A DNA stretch of 64,000 nucleotides from Chrysophaeum taylorii (Eukaryota; Sar; Pelagophyceae; Pelagomonadales; Pelagomonadaceae): contig JAQMWT010000034.1 of the NCBI GenBank assembly GCA_029834535.1, positions 62,001 to 126,000 of the forward strand, written 5' to 3'. Shown here one piece after another: positions 1-9,299 of this stretch. A model generated the notes under the pieces. That model saw only the letters and a program-made list of their open reading frames with translations. It was not told the origin of the DNA and did not search any database. Position 1 is the stretch's first letter. Every line of letters begins with the position of its first letter. The translations under genes and the position numbers were made by a program.

Positions 1-18
1 TACCCGTCCATGCTGTTT

Positions 19-236
19 GAGATCAACGGCTGCGCACAGATCACCGTCAGCGAAGATGCTGCTTGCCCTCGTCCTTGCTCAAAGTCTTAATTTTAACATC
101 CCCATCTGGAAGAAAGATCGACTACAACCGGCCTTGGCGCGTTTCAAAGAGACCCCAAACACCACTGGTGAGCACGACAATCAATCCCGAGGACGGTCAA
201 TGAATGTTGTTGAAGAGTCCTGTGCCAAAATATAAT
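19..236 (+). repeat. Dispersed repeat copy (family R1), 5' window edge
   Basis: This stretch resembles the segment at 33127-33412. Both contain a similar run reading (in the better copy) like FPIWEKLDDSIDYDRLW, then a shared stretch encoding KETPNT.GEHDN and an acidic tail ending near ESGAEN. The copy here is more diverged and does not hold one continuous frame. The family looks like the 3' end of a mobile-element protein gene; which element is not clear. The copy may begin before the window. Confidence 0.5.
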
Positions 237-260
237 CTCGCCTCGTCAGCACGTTTTTAG

Positions 261-281
261 TGTTGTTGTTGTTGTTGTTGT
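261..281. repeat. (GTT)n microsatellite
   Basis: About seven uninterrupted GTT units upstream of the tyrosinase gene. No regulatory role can be shown. Confidence 0.8.
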
Positions 282-436
282 GGAGAAAATAGGTTTGTGC
301 CACAACGGAGAAATTCTTGTTTTCCTCTGGTGACGGAGGTTGAGTCACTGAACTGGGCTTTCGAAACCAAACCGAAGGAGGCCCACAGACATACGTGGCG
401 CTAGTTTCGTTGTTGATAACTCCCGGAATAGAAAGT

Positions 437-1822
437 ATGCCGTGCGGTCCGCGCGTGCGGAAGGCATGGACGGCGTGGTCGAAGGAAGAGCAGGAGCTGT
501 GGATCGAGGCGGTGAATACGGTGGAAAAGCAGGGCCACTACTGGACGTTCGTGGCGATGCACCTCTACAACGCGGACTTCACGCACGCGACGTCTTTTTT
601 GTTTTCGTGGCACAGGCTGTACATCTGGGAGTTCGAGAACGTGATTCGCGCCGCGGCCCCCGAGTACGCGTGCCTGACGCTGCCGGTGTGGGACTGGGCG
701 CTGGCGTCGGAGCTTTACACGAATTATAACGAAACGTGGGCGGCTACCGACCAGTTCTTGAGGGATATGGGGGGCGCCGGGGTGGAGACGGAGCTCGTGC
801 TGCCGCACCCCCAGAACGCCAACGCAGTCCGTGTCGACGAAAAGGTGAAGGAGCGAATGAACTCGTACGGCGACTACGCCGAGTGCGAAAACAGCACGGT
901 AATGAACGCGGTCGGGAGCGTGCCGGCCCCTTTCGACGAGTTTCAGGATATCACGCAGCGATGCGACTACGACGTGAAGATCGTCGAGTGCAACTGCACC
1001 TTCGATGCCCTCACACCAGTCCGCGCGCGCGACATGAGAGGCAACTCTGGCATCTACAACGCGTCGAGATTAACAAACAAAGTCTTAAAATGGCCGCAAT
1101 TTTTAAGATTTTTCGAGAAGTTTTCGTATCCGCACGCCAAGGTCCACGAGGCAATCGATGGCACGATGCGTTCCCACCGATCTCCCGCCGATCCTCTCTT
1201 TTGGGGGCACCACGCCTTCGTCGACTTCATCTGGGACCTGTGGATGCACCGGCACGACTGCGGCGGAGTTAAATACGCCGACGTTCCCCCTGATAAGATC
1301 GAGGACATGTGTCCGCCAAACACAATTTTTAACTGCGTCGTCTGCGGCAACACGGTCGAGGCCGACAGCGAATTTGGCGCCGAGAGTGGCTCCTACCTCG
1401 GACTCTTCGACCCTCCCTTTGCCGACGGCATCGACGATCCGATACCCTTCTACGGACTCAAGACACCGTGGTATCACTTCGATCAGCGCAAACTCCTTAC
1501 CAAACCCCCGGGCTTCAGCGACCAAACCTGGTACGGCACCTGGACCACCAGGGACGTCTATTCCCTCGAAGCCTGGGGCGCTTACTCCTACGACTACGGC
1601 ACGATCTCCTTGGCCAACCCCGGTCTGTCGTCTCTTTTTTCCACCCAAACCACCACCAAGCCGTTTCGATCTACGATGATGGCGCTCTTGTTCTTCTTCG
1701 CCATGCTCGCCGCGTGCGCCTTACGCCGCGTCTGCATCGAAGCCATTCGTCGTGACATGGCGAAGAAGAAGGCCACGCCTCGCAAGCCGGACGAGCACAC
1801 GTCCCTACTCCTCGGCTCCTAA
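437..1822 (+). CDS. Tyrosinase (type 3 copper), C-terminally membrane-anchored
   Basis: Oxidises phenols to o-quinones using a coupled copper pair. The CuA site is visible as a His in AMHLYN followed by HATSFLFSWH (His-x8-His), and the CuB site as PHAKVHEA (His-x3-His) followed by PLFWGHHAFVDFIWDLW. A hydrophobic stretch encoded near 1675-1735 (MMALLFFFAMLAACA) followed by Arg/Lys-rich residues forms a C-terminal membrane anchor, as in melanosomal-type enzymes. Several NxS/T sites and Cys pairs fit a lumenal or extracellular catalytic domain. The frame stays open upstream to a stop at 341 with no ATG, and reads a hydrophobic ALVSLLITP just before the ATG at 437. The true N-terminus and signal peptide may therefore lie in an upstream exon. 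The family call is firm; the start is not. Confidence 0.88.
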   Translation: MPCGPRVRKAWTAWSKEEQELWIEAVNTVEKQGHYWTFVAMHLYNADFTHATSFLFSWHRLYIWEFENVIRAAAPEYACLTLPVWDWALASELYTNYNETWAATDQFLRDMGGAGVETELVLPHPQNANAVRVDEKVKERMNSYGDYAECENSTVMNAVGSVPAPFDEFQDITQRCDYDVKIVECNCTFDALTPVRARDMRGNSGIYNASRLTNKVLKWPQFLRFFEKFSYPHAKVHEAIDGTMRSHRSPADPLFWGHHAFVDFIWDLWMHRHDCGGVKYADVPPDKIEDMCPPNTIFNCVVCGNTVEADSEFGAESGSYLGLFDPPFADGIDDPIPFYGLKTPWYHFDQRKLLTKPPGFSDQTWYGTWTTRDVYSLEAWGAYSYDYGTISLANPGLSSLFSTQTTTKPFRSTMMALLFFFAMLAACALRRVCIEAIRRDMAKKKATPRKPDEHTSLLLGS

Positions 1823-1901
1823 ATCAAGCACAAGCAAGCATTCATTCAAAAAACAAAGACGCCTCTCCACAAATAACAAAGGCCTAGGGACACGGACGGC
1901 G

Positions 1902-1938
1902 TCTTGCCTTGACTTGCCTTGACTTGACTTGACTTGAC
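1902..1938. repeat. Pentanucleotide repeat (TTGCC/TTGAC)n
   Basis: Seven or so five-base units alternating CTTGC and CTTGA, just downstream of the tyrosinase stop. A related CCTTG array occurs at 20204-20242. Confidence 0.8.
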
Positions 1939-2000
1939 ACCCCCGAGTCCACCACGCGCCTGACGGCCAGTATTCTTTTAAGAACTAATATCCGGACGGA

Positions 2001-2032
2001 CGGTTCCGGTTCCGGTTCCGGTTCCGGTTCCG
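2001..2032. repeat. Hexanucleotide repeat (CGGTTC)n
   Basis: About five tandem units of CGGTTC. Confidence 0.85.
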
Positions 2033-2239
2033 TCCTTCAGTCAGGCACGCGAGGTACTATGCGATTTTAGGTTTAGATGCGGGGCGATTTGACCTGAGAG
2101 ACTGTTCGTCTTCACACGCATGCGGACGAATTCTATGTCGACCAGGCAGGTCAACCTCGACCGAGACAAGCGCAAGACCCCGCAAAAATGACCCTGCCTG
2201 TCCGTAACCACCAGTGTTCTCCCGCTTTTTAATTGCTAG

Positions 2240-2560
2240 AAAACAACTAGCATCAGACCTCTCCCGAGCATGGGAGCCAGGCCGGAAAGCATGAGCCGGT
2301 CCGGTATCACAGATGAAAATCACGCAGTTGGGGCAGAGGCAAGGGGCGAGGACTTGTTGATGGCGGACCACCCCTGCGCGCGGTCTTGTGCGAGGTCGTG
2401 CTAAAGCGTCGCAGGCCGCGGACGTCCTGGTCTACGAACAATCGACCTGTCCGTCGCGTTCTGCCCAACCGAGCGAACCCCATCCCAGCGCGGACTTTCC
2501 GGGTGCTAACCATGGCCAGCCCGGGAGGCGAGCAGGCACCGTCTCACTCCGGGACGGCAA
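2240..2560 (-). mobile_element. LINE-like 3' end fragment (minus orientation)
   Basis: Contains the conserved stem-loop arms CTCCC (2261-2265) and GGGAG (2272-2276) within a core shared almost exactly with 11206-11240 and 23680-23715. The (TAAC)n tail seen in those copies is not preserved here. Sequence further in (2470-2545) only loosely resembles the second shared block at 11354-11473. Read as a decayed 3' end of the same LINE family. Confidence 0.45.
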
Positions 2561-3057
2561 GCAAATAGAAATTAACTACAAGCATATTCGACCATGATTC
2601 ATGGCATGAACCATAACAACACGGTGCACTTTTTTCTGTGAGGGTTAGTGTCAAGTTCGTTGTTCGGCCATACAGGAGGGCCAAAGACGCGTCGATCGGC
2701 ATCCCGGCCTAAGCTGGATTCGTCGATAGCACACATCTAGTCTAGGAGTAATAACTACTTTTGTCTGTAGAATCTGCCCAGCGTCGCCACTGCCCTGGGC
2801 CAGGGTGCCGATCGACACGTCCTCGAGTGAGCACGCAGTGCGCTGGGTGGTAAGCAGTAAAACTAAAGGGTTAGGGAGTATATTTAAGTGGTAAGGGAAA
2901 AAATCAAAGGGTTAGGGAGTAAATTTCAGAGGTTAGAGTTTGCGGTGTCTCTTGATTGTCCGCGTGGCGCTGGTAGCGCCTCGCTGAGGAGCCGACGAGC
3001 GCGACAACATGTCGGCAGCGCATGTACTAGAAGTGCTGCTGGACACTCCTGCAACTG

Positions 3058-4300
3058 TTGATGGCCTCCACAGACGAAATGCGCTTCACACGAACCCGGC
3101 TCCACTGGTTTTACAACTCAGGTGACAAGCGTGACAAGTTGCTTCGTCAAGTAGCGACCAACGTGACAGATCCCGACGTTTACGACGAAGAAGACGACGA
3201 CGGCGACAACGATGTCGACCTCACGATCGATCCGACAATCAAGCCCCCTTAGAAAGGTCTTCCTATCTGAGCGCGGCGGCGTCAAGTGGTTCCAGTCTGC
3301 GGCTATCTAGACGCTCAAGATTGGCAAGCAGCACCAAGGCTTCTGGGATTCGGACAATTTTCTTCTTCAGGTCGAAGACGTCCTCGATGTCATGGAGATT
3401 TGATTCCCTCATCACCAGTTCCTAATCGAGGTTGACCACTCGTCGGGACACGACAAGTTTAAAACCGACGGCCTCAATGTCAACAACATGTCCGCCGGCG
3501 TCGGCGGCAAGACGCAGCGCCTCCTCCGAACCTCGACGAAACTCGATGCGGGCTGCATCGGGCCCCATACGGCCATCGTCGAAATCAAGGTCCGCAGCGA
3601 CAAGGGCAAGCGGCGGAACGTGGTCCCGTTTTTCAAGCTTGAGCCCGGCCAAGACCAGCACATGATATTCCAGCCGGGTGATCCGCCGCCATTCAAGCAC
3701 CCCGACTGGAAGCCCGAGGCCTACGTCGGCAAGGCGAAGGGTATCGACCAAGTCATCTTCGAGCGTGGTTGGTTTGATCCCGAGAAGCCGTTGTCGTATT
3801 ACTCGCTCCGCGGCCAGCTCGACAAGCTCGGCGACGTCGTTCCGGGGACCTCAACCAAGGAGATCCTCGGGAATTGCCCGGACTTCAAGAACGAGCTCAA
3901 ACTCACCCAGCAGCTCGTTCTTGACCGTGGCCACATCCTACTCTTGTCGCCGAAATGCCGCCCAGAGCTCGCTGGCGATGGCGTTGAGTACGGCTGGGGC
4001 CAGTCAAAGCGGTACTACCGCAAACATAACACCGGAACAGAACGTGAGATGGCGTGCCGACAACGTGAGCGCGTCTTCGACAGCATTGGCCCCAAAAACC
4101 TTCCGCCTCTCCGGCTCATACGGTTCTCTCGCGTCGCCCGCGCGAGTACAAACTCGTCTACCGCTGCGAGGACGGGGGCACCGCCGAGTTCGAACACGCC
4201 AAAATCGAGCGACAAAGAGAGGCTGCGCGTCTCAAGCGCAAACATTATTCTTTCCATCGCGCGCGTCAATTCTATCCGCGTTGACTCTGGAGGAGGATAA
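3058..4300 (+). pseudogene. Decayed DDE transposase gene (DNA transposon)
   Basis: A DNA-transposon transposase remnant. Around 3424 the frame reads EVDHSSGHDKFKTDGLNV, matching the first catalytic Asp block (DHSS.H) of a DDE family common in fungi, oomycetes and algae. Next come GKAKGIDQVIFERGWFDP and a long spacer. Around 3945-4020 the text SPKCRPELAGDGVEYGWG matches the C-terminal catalytic Glu block (typical form PKFHPELN.IE..WG). The longest open part runs 3488-4300, but the first Asp block and the 5' part (3058-3250, acidic DEEDDDGD run) are separated by stops. Past about 4080 the conserved-looking sequence continues in another frame (CEDGGTAEFEHAKIER). It is therefore inactive. No terminal inverted repeats were identified. 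Confidence 0.7.
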
Positions 4301-4319
4301 CGTCGCTGGCTAGCTATAT

Positions 4320-5400
4320 GCATGACTCTGGCGATGAACTCGGCACACGAAAAGCGTGGCGAGGGGACTGACTAGGAACAGTCCCATCGCGTATCGGGGC
4401 CGCTCTGCGGTCCGACTTGAGTCGCTTCCGACCGCTAGCGGCACGTAGGGCGCCGAAATTGGACTCGTAATGCGGACGCCAACTCATGCATAGTGTATAT
4501 AAGTCATACGGGCTCGCCCGGAGTCACTTGTACCTTCACGGGTAGCCCAACTCTGAGAGGCCCGAACGAAACTCGGGTCCAATTCGACCGATTTCCCCCT
4601 CAAAAAAAAACGCATACAAGGACGCAAGAATGCTTCTGACGTCTTCCGGTTGGTTTTTCTCGCATTAAACCGCGTCATGGCTCGCGTGGTGAGCGACGGC
4701 GGTCCGCCACGCGGCTGGGAATGACGAGACAAACCGTTCGGCGGCCAGGCGGGAGACCAGCCGCCGCGCCCTTCGCCGACTTTCGAACCCGAAGAAGATG
4801 AGGATCGAGCGGATGAAATACTTTTCCGTCCGGTTGACCGTGAGCACTTCGACAAGGAGTTGCCGATCGTCGTGAAGAGGGGTCGAAAGGAGCATCGGCC
4901 GCAAAAGGAGCACCTGATTTGGGAGTTGCAACAGGGTGCCCCGGTGCTCCCAGCGTCCGTCATCGCCTAGACGAACCTTGACCTCTTACTTGATGAAAAC
5001 CCCGTGCCTGTTATTTTCAGGTGAGTGAAGGAAAAAATGCGAGCGAGCGACGTACGAGCTATGTGCTCGGTCACCCGACCCGAAAACGGCTCAAAACAAC
5101 GACTCATGGTGCCCTTTCGAAGTCCTGCGAAGCTGGGATCGAACGGCTTAGACGGTCATCCGAGTAATCGGGCACGAAAATCATCACTCCGACGGTGATT
5201 TTCTGGCGGTTGCGCGGGTTTCTGAAGGAAAGTTGCGAGCGGACTCCTACGAGTCCCCACGGGCGCCCCGACACCGGAACTTCACGTGAGCTCTGTTGTA
5301 TGCTTCCGGATGGTCCGTCTGGGCGCCCAAACGAGTTAGAAGCGAAGGTTAGAGGAGTGTATGAGAGCCCGAGGGCGACTCAAACACTCCCTCGCTCTCA
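4320..5400. other. Intergenic sequence with an unassigned coding-like scrap
   Basis: No intact gene. From about 4773 to 4970 the plus strand reads an acidic, charged stretch (EPEEDEDRADEILFRPVDRE, later PIVVKRGRKEHRPQKEHL) that looks like decayed coding sequence of unknown origin. The rest shows nothing recognisable. Confidence 0.4.
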
Positions 5401-5599
5401 TACACTCGAGGTGGTGTTGGAAGCTTGAATGGGGGGGAGCGGCACCCGATAGGCTTTCGAGGCGCGTTTCGACTTGGCTATGCACTCCCCGGCCTTGGCT
5501 TCGAGTTGGAAGGCGTCTATGTCGTCGTCGGGCTTCTTATTTTTTCTTGGGCGGCGCCTCGCACGCGTTCTCGCTGCCGGGGGCAAACTTTGCACGAAG

Positions 5600-6147
5600 G
5601 CTCTCAGGGAGCCAGGAGAGGAGGATTTTCATATGCCAAACTGGGCTTCGGGGTGTCGAAGGAGGGCGATCTTGCCGGCGTCCTGGGTGGTGTAGGCTCC
5701 GAGGTTGTGCTTGCCAAGCTGCTTCTTGATGGCCTTTGCCGAGTAGCCCTTGATTGCCGAGACACCTTGCTTGAGGTAAGAGAGCCGGAGTTTCTCCGCG
5801 GAGTTGGCGGCGCCAGGACAGCTTTGGAGGTCAGCAGATGACAGGCGAGCGCCGCCGGCGTTGGGAGCTTCGGATTCTGGGTCGGCATTCTGGGTGGCGT
5901 TGGCGGCGGGGGCGTTTCCGAGAAGGCGGGAAGAGCGTCAGCGCAGACGTTTTCAGAACCGCGGAGAGTTCGCCCGCCGGCGCCGCGCGGGCGGCGTCCT
6001 GCTGCTGCTCCTGGTAGAGCTATTTCCAATAGGGGGCTGGTTGAAGGGGGAGAGGCCGGACTTGGACCAGGCCTTGCGGTTGACCTCAGGCTGGAGCGCA
6101 GCCCGCCACGCCTGGCTTAAGCACTCGAGCGTCTCTTGGAGATTCAA
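5600..6147 (-). pseudogene. Possible DDE_1/pogo-like transposase C-terminal remnant
   Basis: On the minus strand around 6070-6147 the translation contains LSQAWRAALQPEVNRKAW followed by SKSGLSPFN, resembling the end of DDE_1 (pogo-like) transposases, where an Ala/Trp helix precedes a [TS]GL.PFN motif. Downstream sequence is Pro/Ser-rich and frame-broken. The identification rests on this one motif block. Confidence 0.35.
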
Positions 6148-6198
6148 GGCGACGCGGCGTAGATCCGATCCTCACCGAGTTTTTTTTTTTTTCTCCGA

Positions 6199-6579
6199 TC
6201 ACTTCGCGTCCTCGCCGTAAAGCGCGCTGCAGCCGTCCATGATCTTCTTGAGGCCGCGAGACTGACCGTCAGCCAAGACGCCGTCCGCGCTCGCCTTTTT
6301 GATCCATAGCTCCTGGCGTTTCTCGAGTGGCAGCTCCGTCGTCGTCGGCGGCGGTGGCATGTTTTTTGTGATGATCGCCGCAAGCCCGGCCTTCTTTATC
6401 GTCGCAACGCGATCTGCGACAGCCCTGTAGCTGACGCTCGCCCAGGCCGCAGTCTCGGCCTGCGCCGCCGTCTTCAAAGCGCTCGCGACAGGCCCCCCGA
6501 TGGCCACGACACGCATCGCCGCCTCACGGACGAGCTTGGCCTTGTCGCGGCAGGCCATAGGCACTGCCTGCGACTCCAT
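6199..6579 (-). CDS. Hypothetical protein, 126 aa, possibly transposon-derived
   Basis: An ATG-initiated frame rich in Ala, Lys and Val, with predicted helices (LVREAAMRVVAIGG, RVATIKKAGLAAIITK), a short Pro run (MPPPPTTTE) and a C-terminus ending GYED-like acidic residues. It lies directly upstream, on the same strand, of the transposase-like scrap at 5600-6147 and could be the N-terminal part of the same dead element. No family is recognised. A T-rich run at 6180-6192 follows the stop. Confidence 0.35.
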   Translation of the reverse strand: MESQAVPMACRDKAKLVREAAMRVVAIGGPVASALKTAAQAETAAWASVSYRAVADRVATIKKAGLAAIITKNMPPPPTTTELPLEKRQELWIKKASADGVLADGQSRGLKKIMDGCSALYGEDAK

Positions 6580-6821
6580 GCCGTCGAAGGCTGTGGTGCG
6601 CCGGCCGGCCGGCCACTAATCGTAAGGATACCTGGAGGATACGTCGTGCTTGAGAGACGAGTTATTATTACAAGAGCAGGGCAGAATTCTGAGATCCCAC
6701 AGAAAAAACTCGTGTCGTCGATCGTTTGTTTTAGAAAAACCTCGTGTGGTTCGCCGCGAGAGGACCACAAGTTATAGTTCGTTCGCAGCGAGAAAAAAAA
6801 ATCTGCCACCGCCAGAAGATA

Positions 6822-9050
6822 ATGATGGCGTTTTGGCGAGTTCTTGTGGTGATGACGTTGGTTTTGGCGGCGGAGGAGGAATGCGTTGATCTCACGCTCA
6901 ACGCGAGCAACTCCGAACACACGATCTTCTTGGTCGAGGCGGGCACGGGGACGGTTATCTACGACGTGGACGGCACCGAGTTTCACTCCGTATACCTCGA
7001 AGATATCGGGTTCGCACCGGAGACTGGCGTGACAATCGTCGCCCATCCTGGCCCGGACGGCTGGACAGACCTCGAGTACGCGACGATGCGCCTGCGGCGC
7101 CCGTCGTACCAAGATCTGGATCCGACCAATTGGCCGGATGAGAAGGTGGCTGCCGTACCGATACCCGAGGTCGAGGTCGGGACGTTCACGGCGACGATTG
7201 ATGACGGGTGGGCTATGTTCGGCGCGACGTGCGCGGGAGGCTACGAGGCGGGGCTAGAAGTCGGGTTCCCTCACGGCGTGTATCAGGTGATCGCGACGTT
7301 CTCGTACGCGACGGGCGAGACGGTCGAGATGACGAGCAACTTTCGGATCCACAAATCGTCCGACGGCAATCCGCTGCCGGAGGATCAACGCCCGCAGAAG
7401 GCAGACGGCTACGTGTTAGAGCTCGCGCCGTACGCCGACATGCCCGAAGTTTACTGGGATGCGGACGAGACTGGCCGGATTCACGGAAGCGAGAATGACA
7501 AGTCGGATCGCGTCAACACGATCATTCCGTGGGAGGGTTACGTATACATTGTGATGGAGCTCACGGCCGTCGTCTACAAGGTCGACGGGAGCTGGACTTA
7601 CCTCGAGAAGAGCGAATATTTGGCTACGAACGCGTTCGCCCCGTGGTTCGACGTGTACGCTGGCGTCGAGGAAGCGACCGCAATAGAAGAGAACGGGCCG
7701 GCGCGGGTGATCGACTTCATAAGCACGCAGCACTCTGGGCTGCGGTCCCTCGCGTTCCACCCGAGCTACAACGCGTCGTCCGGGTACGTGTACACGGCAC
7801 ATCTCGAACGACGGCCCGACACGGTGACTACGTACGACGACGATCTCGGAGAAGGGAGGTTTTACCGCAAGTGCAGTCGACCCGAAGGTTGGACGTGGAC
7901 CGGCGATTTCTTCGCCGGGCGCGACTGGGACAGCGACGAAGCATGCGGCGACGCCGTCGTCGTCGAGTGGTTGGTCGAAAACGACGTCGTCGTCTATTCG
8001 TCTTATCGTCTCCTCGTCCGCTTCAACTACGCTCAGACCGGCGAGCAGTCGCGCGAGTACGAGCACCCCGTCAAGCAGATCGGCTTCCAGCCGGGCACGA
8101 CATTCCTATACATCGAAAACGGCGACGGATCGGTCGACTCGAGCGTAGCCTTTGGAGGCCAGAACCCCGCCGGACCTTACGGCTGCATCATGCGCGTCGA
8201 CGTCGCCGGTACCGAAGGCACGTCGCATCACAACTACGTCATTCCCCCCGGAAACTACGCCGACGCGACGGGCAGAGACGAGTTCGCCCCGGAGGTTTGC
8301 GCGATCGGCTTCCGCAACCCGCACGGACTCGGCTTCGTTACCGACCCGAACAGCGAGTTTTTTGGCACGGTCATCATGTTCGACGGAGGGAGGGACAACG
8401 CGGAGGAAGTCAACCACGTCATCTGTGGGGAGAACTACGGTTGGTCGAATCGAGAAGGTCTGTGGGTCCAGTTCGACGATATCGGGGGTCTTTCTGACGG
8501 TATCTACCCGCGGCCCGAAGACGACGCCGACTTCAATTACAAGTATCCCGTCGCGATGTTCGCCCACGACGGTCTGCCGAACGAAGGCTTTGGCGGCCAG
8601 TGCGGCGTCGGCAACGGCATCTGCGAAAACGAGGGTGCCGACCTTTATCACCATTACTGCTTCTCCGACTTCCCCGTAACCGGCTACGTTTACTGCTCGC
8701 TCTTCGAAGATATGATGGCCGCGCAGACCAAGGGCGACAACATCACCATCGCCCCCGTCAGGTGGATGTACTTGAAATACTACGCCACGCTCGACCTCTA
8801 TGCGGCGCAGACCCCCACCCTCGAAACTTACGAATTTCGCGAGATTGCGCAAATCAGACGCGGCACGACCCTCGAGCGCTCGGACGCGCGCATCGCTCGC
8901 GGCATTTACGGCGAGATTCTCTTCTCCTCGAAACGGGACGGGCGCATCTACCAGGCCCTCAACAGTCTCCACCCAACCGATCTCGAAGACATGCTCGGCG
9001 AAGTGGTCGTCGCCGCGACTACCGATGATGAGGGCGACGATGCTGCCTGA
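6822..9050 (+). CDS. Secreted PQQ-dependent glucose/sorbosone dehydrogenase-like protein
   Basis: A 742-aa protein beginning MMAFWRVLVVMTLVLAAEEE, a signal peptide. Residues about 25-190 form an extra N-terminal region rich in beta-like sequence (PHGVYQVIATFSYATGETV). From about 210 on, a six-bladed propeller of the soluble glucose/sorbosone dehydrogenase (HHIP-like) family is suggested by HSGLRSLAFHP, IRNPHGLG-like FRNPHGLGF, and EEVNHVICGENYGW (typical form N.[IV]..G.NYGWP). Many Cys residues (CGVGNGICENEGAD) suggest disulphides outside the cell. Members oxidise sugars with PQQ or have lost activity; which applies here cannot be told. The ATG at 6822 is chosen because it opens the signal peptide. 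It is intronless. Confidence 0.8.
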   Translation: MMAFWRVLVVMTLVLAAEEECVDLTLNASNSEHTIFLVEAGTGTVIYDVDGTEFHSVYLEDIGFAPETGVTIVAHPGPDGWTDLEYATMRLRRPSYQDLDPTNWPDEKVAAVPIPEVEVGTFTATIDDGWAMFGATCAGGYEAGLEVGFPHGVYQVIATFSYATGETVEMTSNFRIHKSSDGNPLPEDQRPQKADGYVLELAPYADMPEVYWDADETGRIHGSENDKSDRVNTIIPWEGYVYIVMELTAVVYKVDGSWTYLEKSEYLATNAFAPWFDVYAGVEEATAIEENGPARVIDFISTQHSGLRSLAFHPSYNASSGYVYTAHLERRPDTVTTYDDDLGEGRFYRKCSRPEGWTWTGDFFAGRDWDSDEACGDAVVVEWLVENDVVVYSSYRLLVRFNYAQTGEQSREYEHPVKQIGFQPGTTFLYIENGDGSVDSSVAFGGQNPAGPYGCIMRVDVAGTEGTSHHNYVIPPGNYADATGRDEFAPEVCAIGFRNPHGLGFVTDPNSEFFGTVIMFDGGRDNAEEVNHVICGENYGWSNREGLWVQFDDIGGLSDGIYPRPEDDADFNYKYPVAMFAHDGLPNEGFGGQCGVGNGICENEGADLYHHYCFSDFPVTGYVYCSLFEDMMAAQTKGDNITIAPVRWMYLKYYATLDLYAAQTPTLETYEFREIAQIRRGTTLERSDARIARGIYGEILFSSKRDGRIYQALNSLHPTDLEDMLGEVVVAATTDDEGDDAA

Positions 9051-9299
9051 TCATATTGATTGCGACGGCTCGTGTGCGCGTGTTTGCAAGCTAAAGAAGG
9101 CGTCAAACGACGAGCGATTATTCGGAACAATGGTCCTTATACATTTATTTTTTAGAGTGTGGTGCCCTCGCTTTTTTTTACTCCTCTGCCGTCATTTGTT
9201 TGTCAACCATCTAATAAAATACAATAATCCATTAACATCTAAAATAATAGGATGTGAGTCCCTCTCGACGACGACGTGAAGGAAGGGCGGATACCTGAA

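Larger units (their letters stand above)
1823..3050. other. Repeat-rich intergenic stretch
   Basis: No gene is recognised. The stretch holds a (TTGAC/TTGCC)n pentamer run at 1902-1938, a (CGGTTC)n run at 2001-2032, a LINE 3'-end-like segment at about 2240-2560, and two near-copies of AAAGGGTTAGGGAGTA around 2865-2930. Short ORFs at 2386-2600 follow repeat sequence and are not convincing as genes. Confidence 0.6.
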
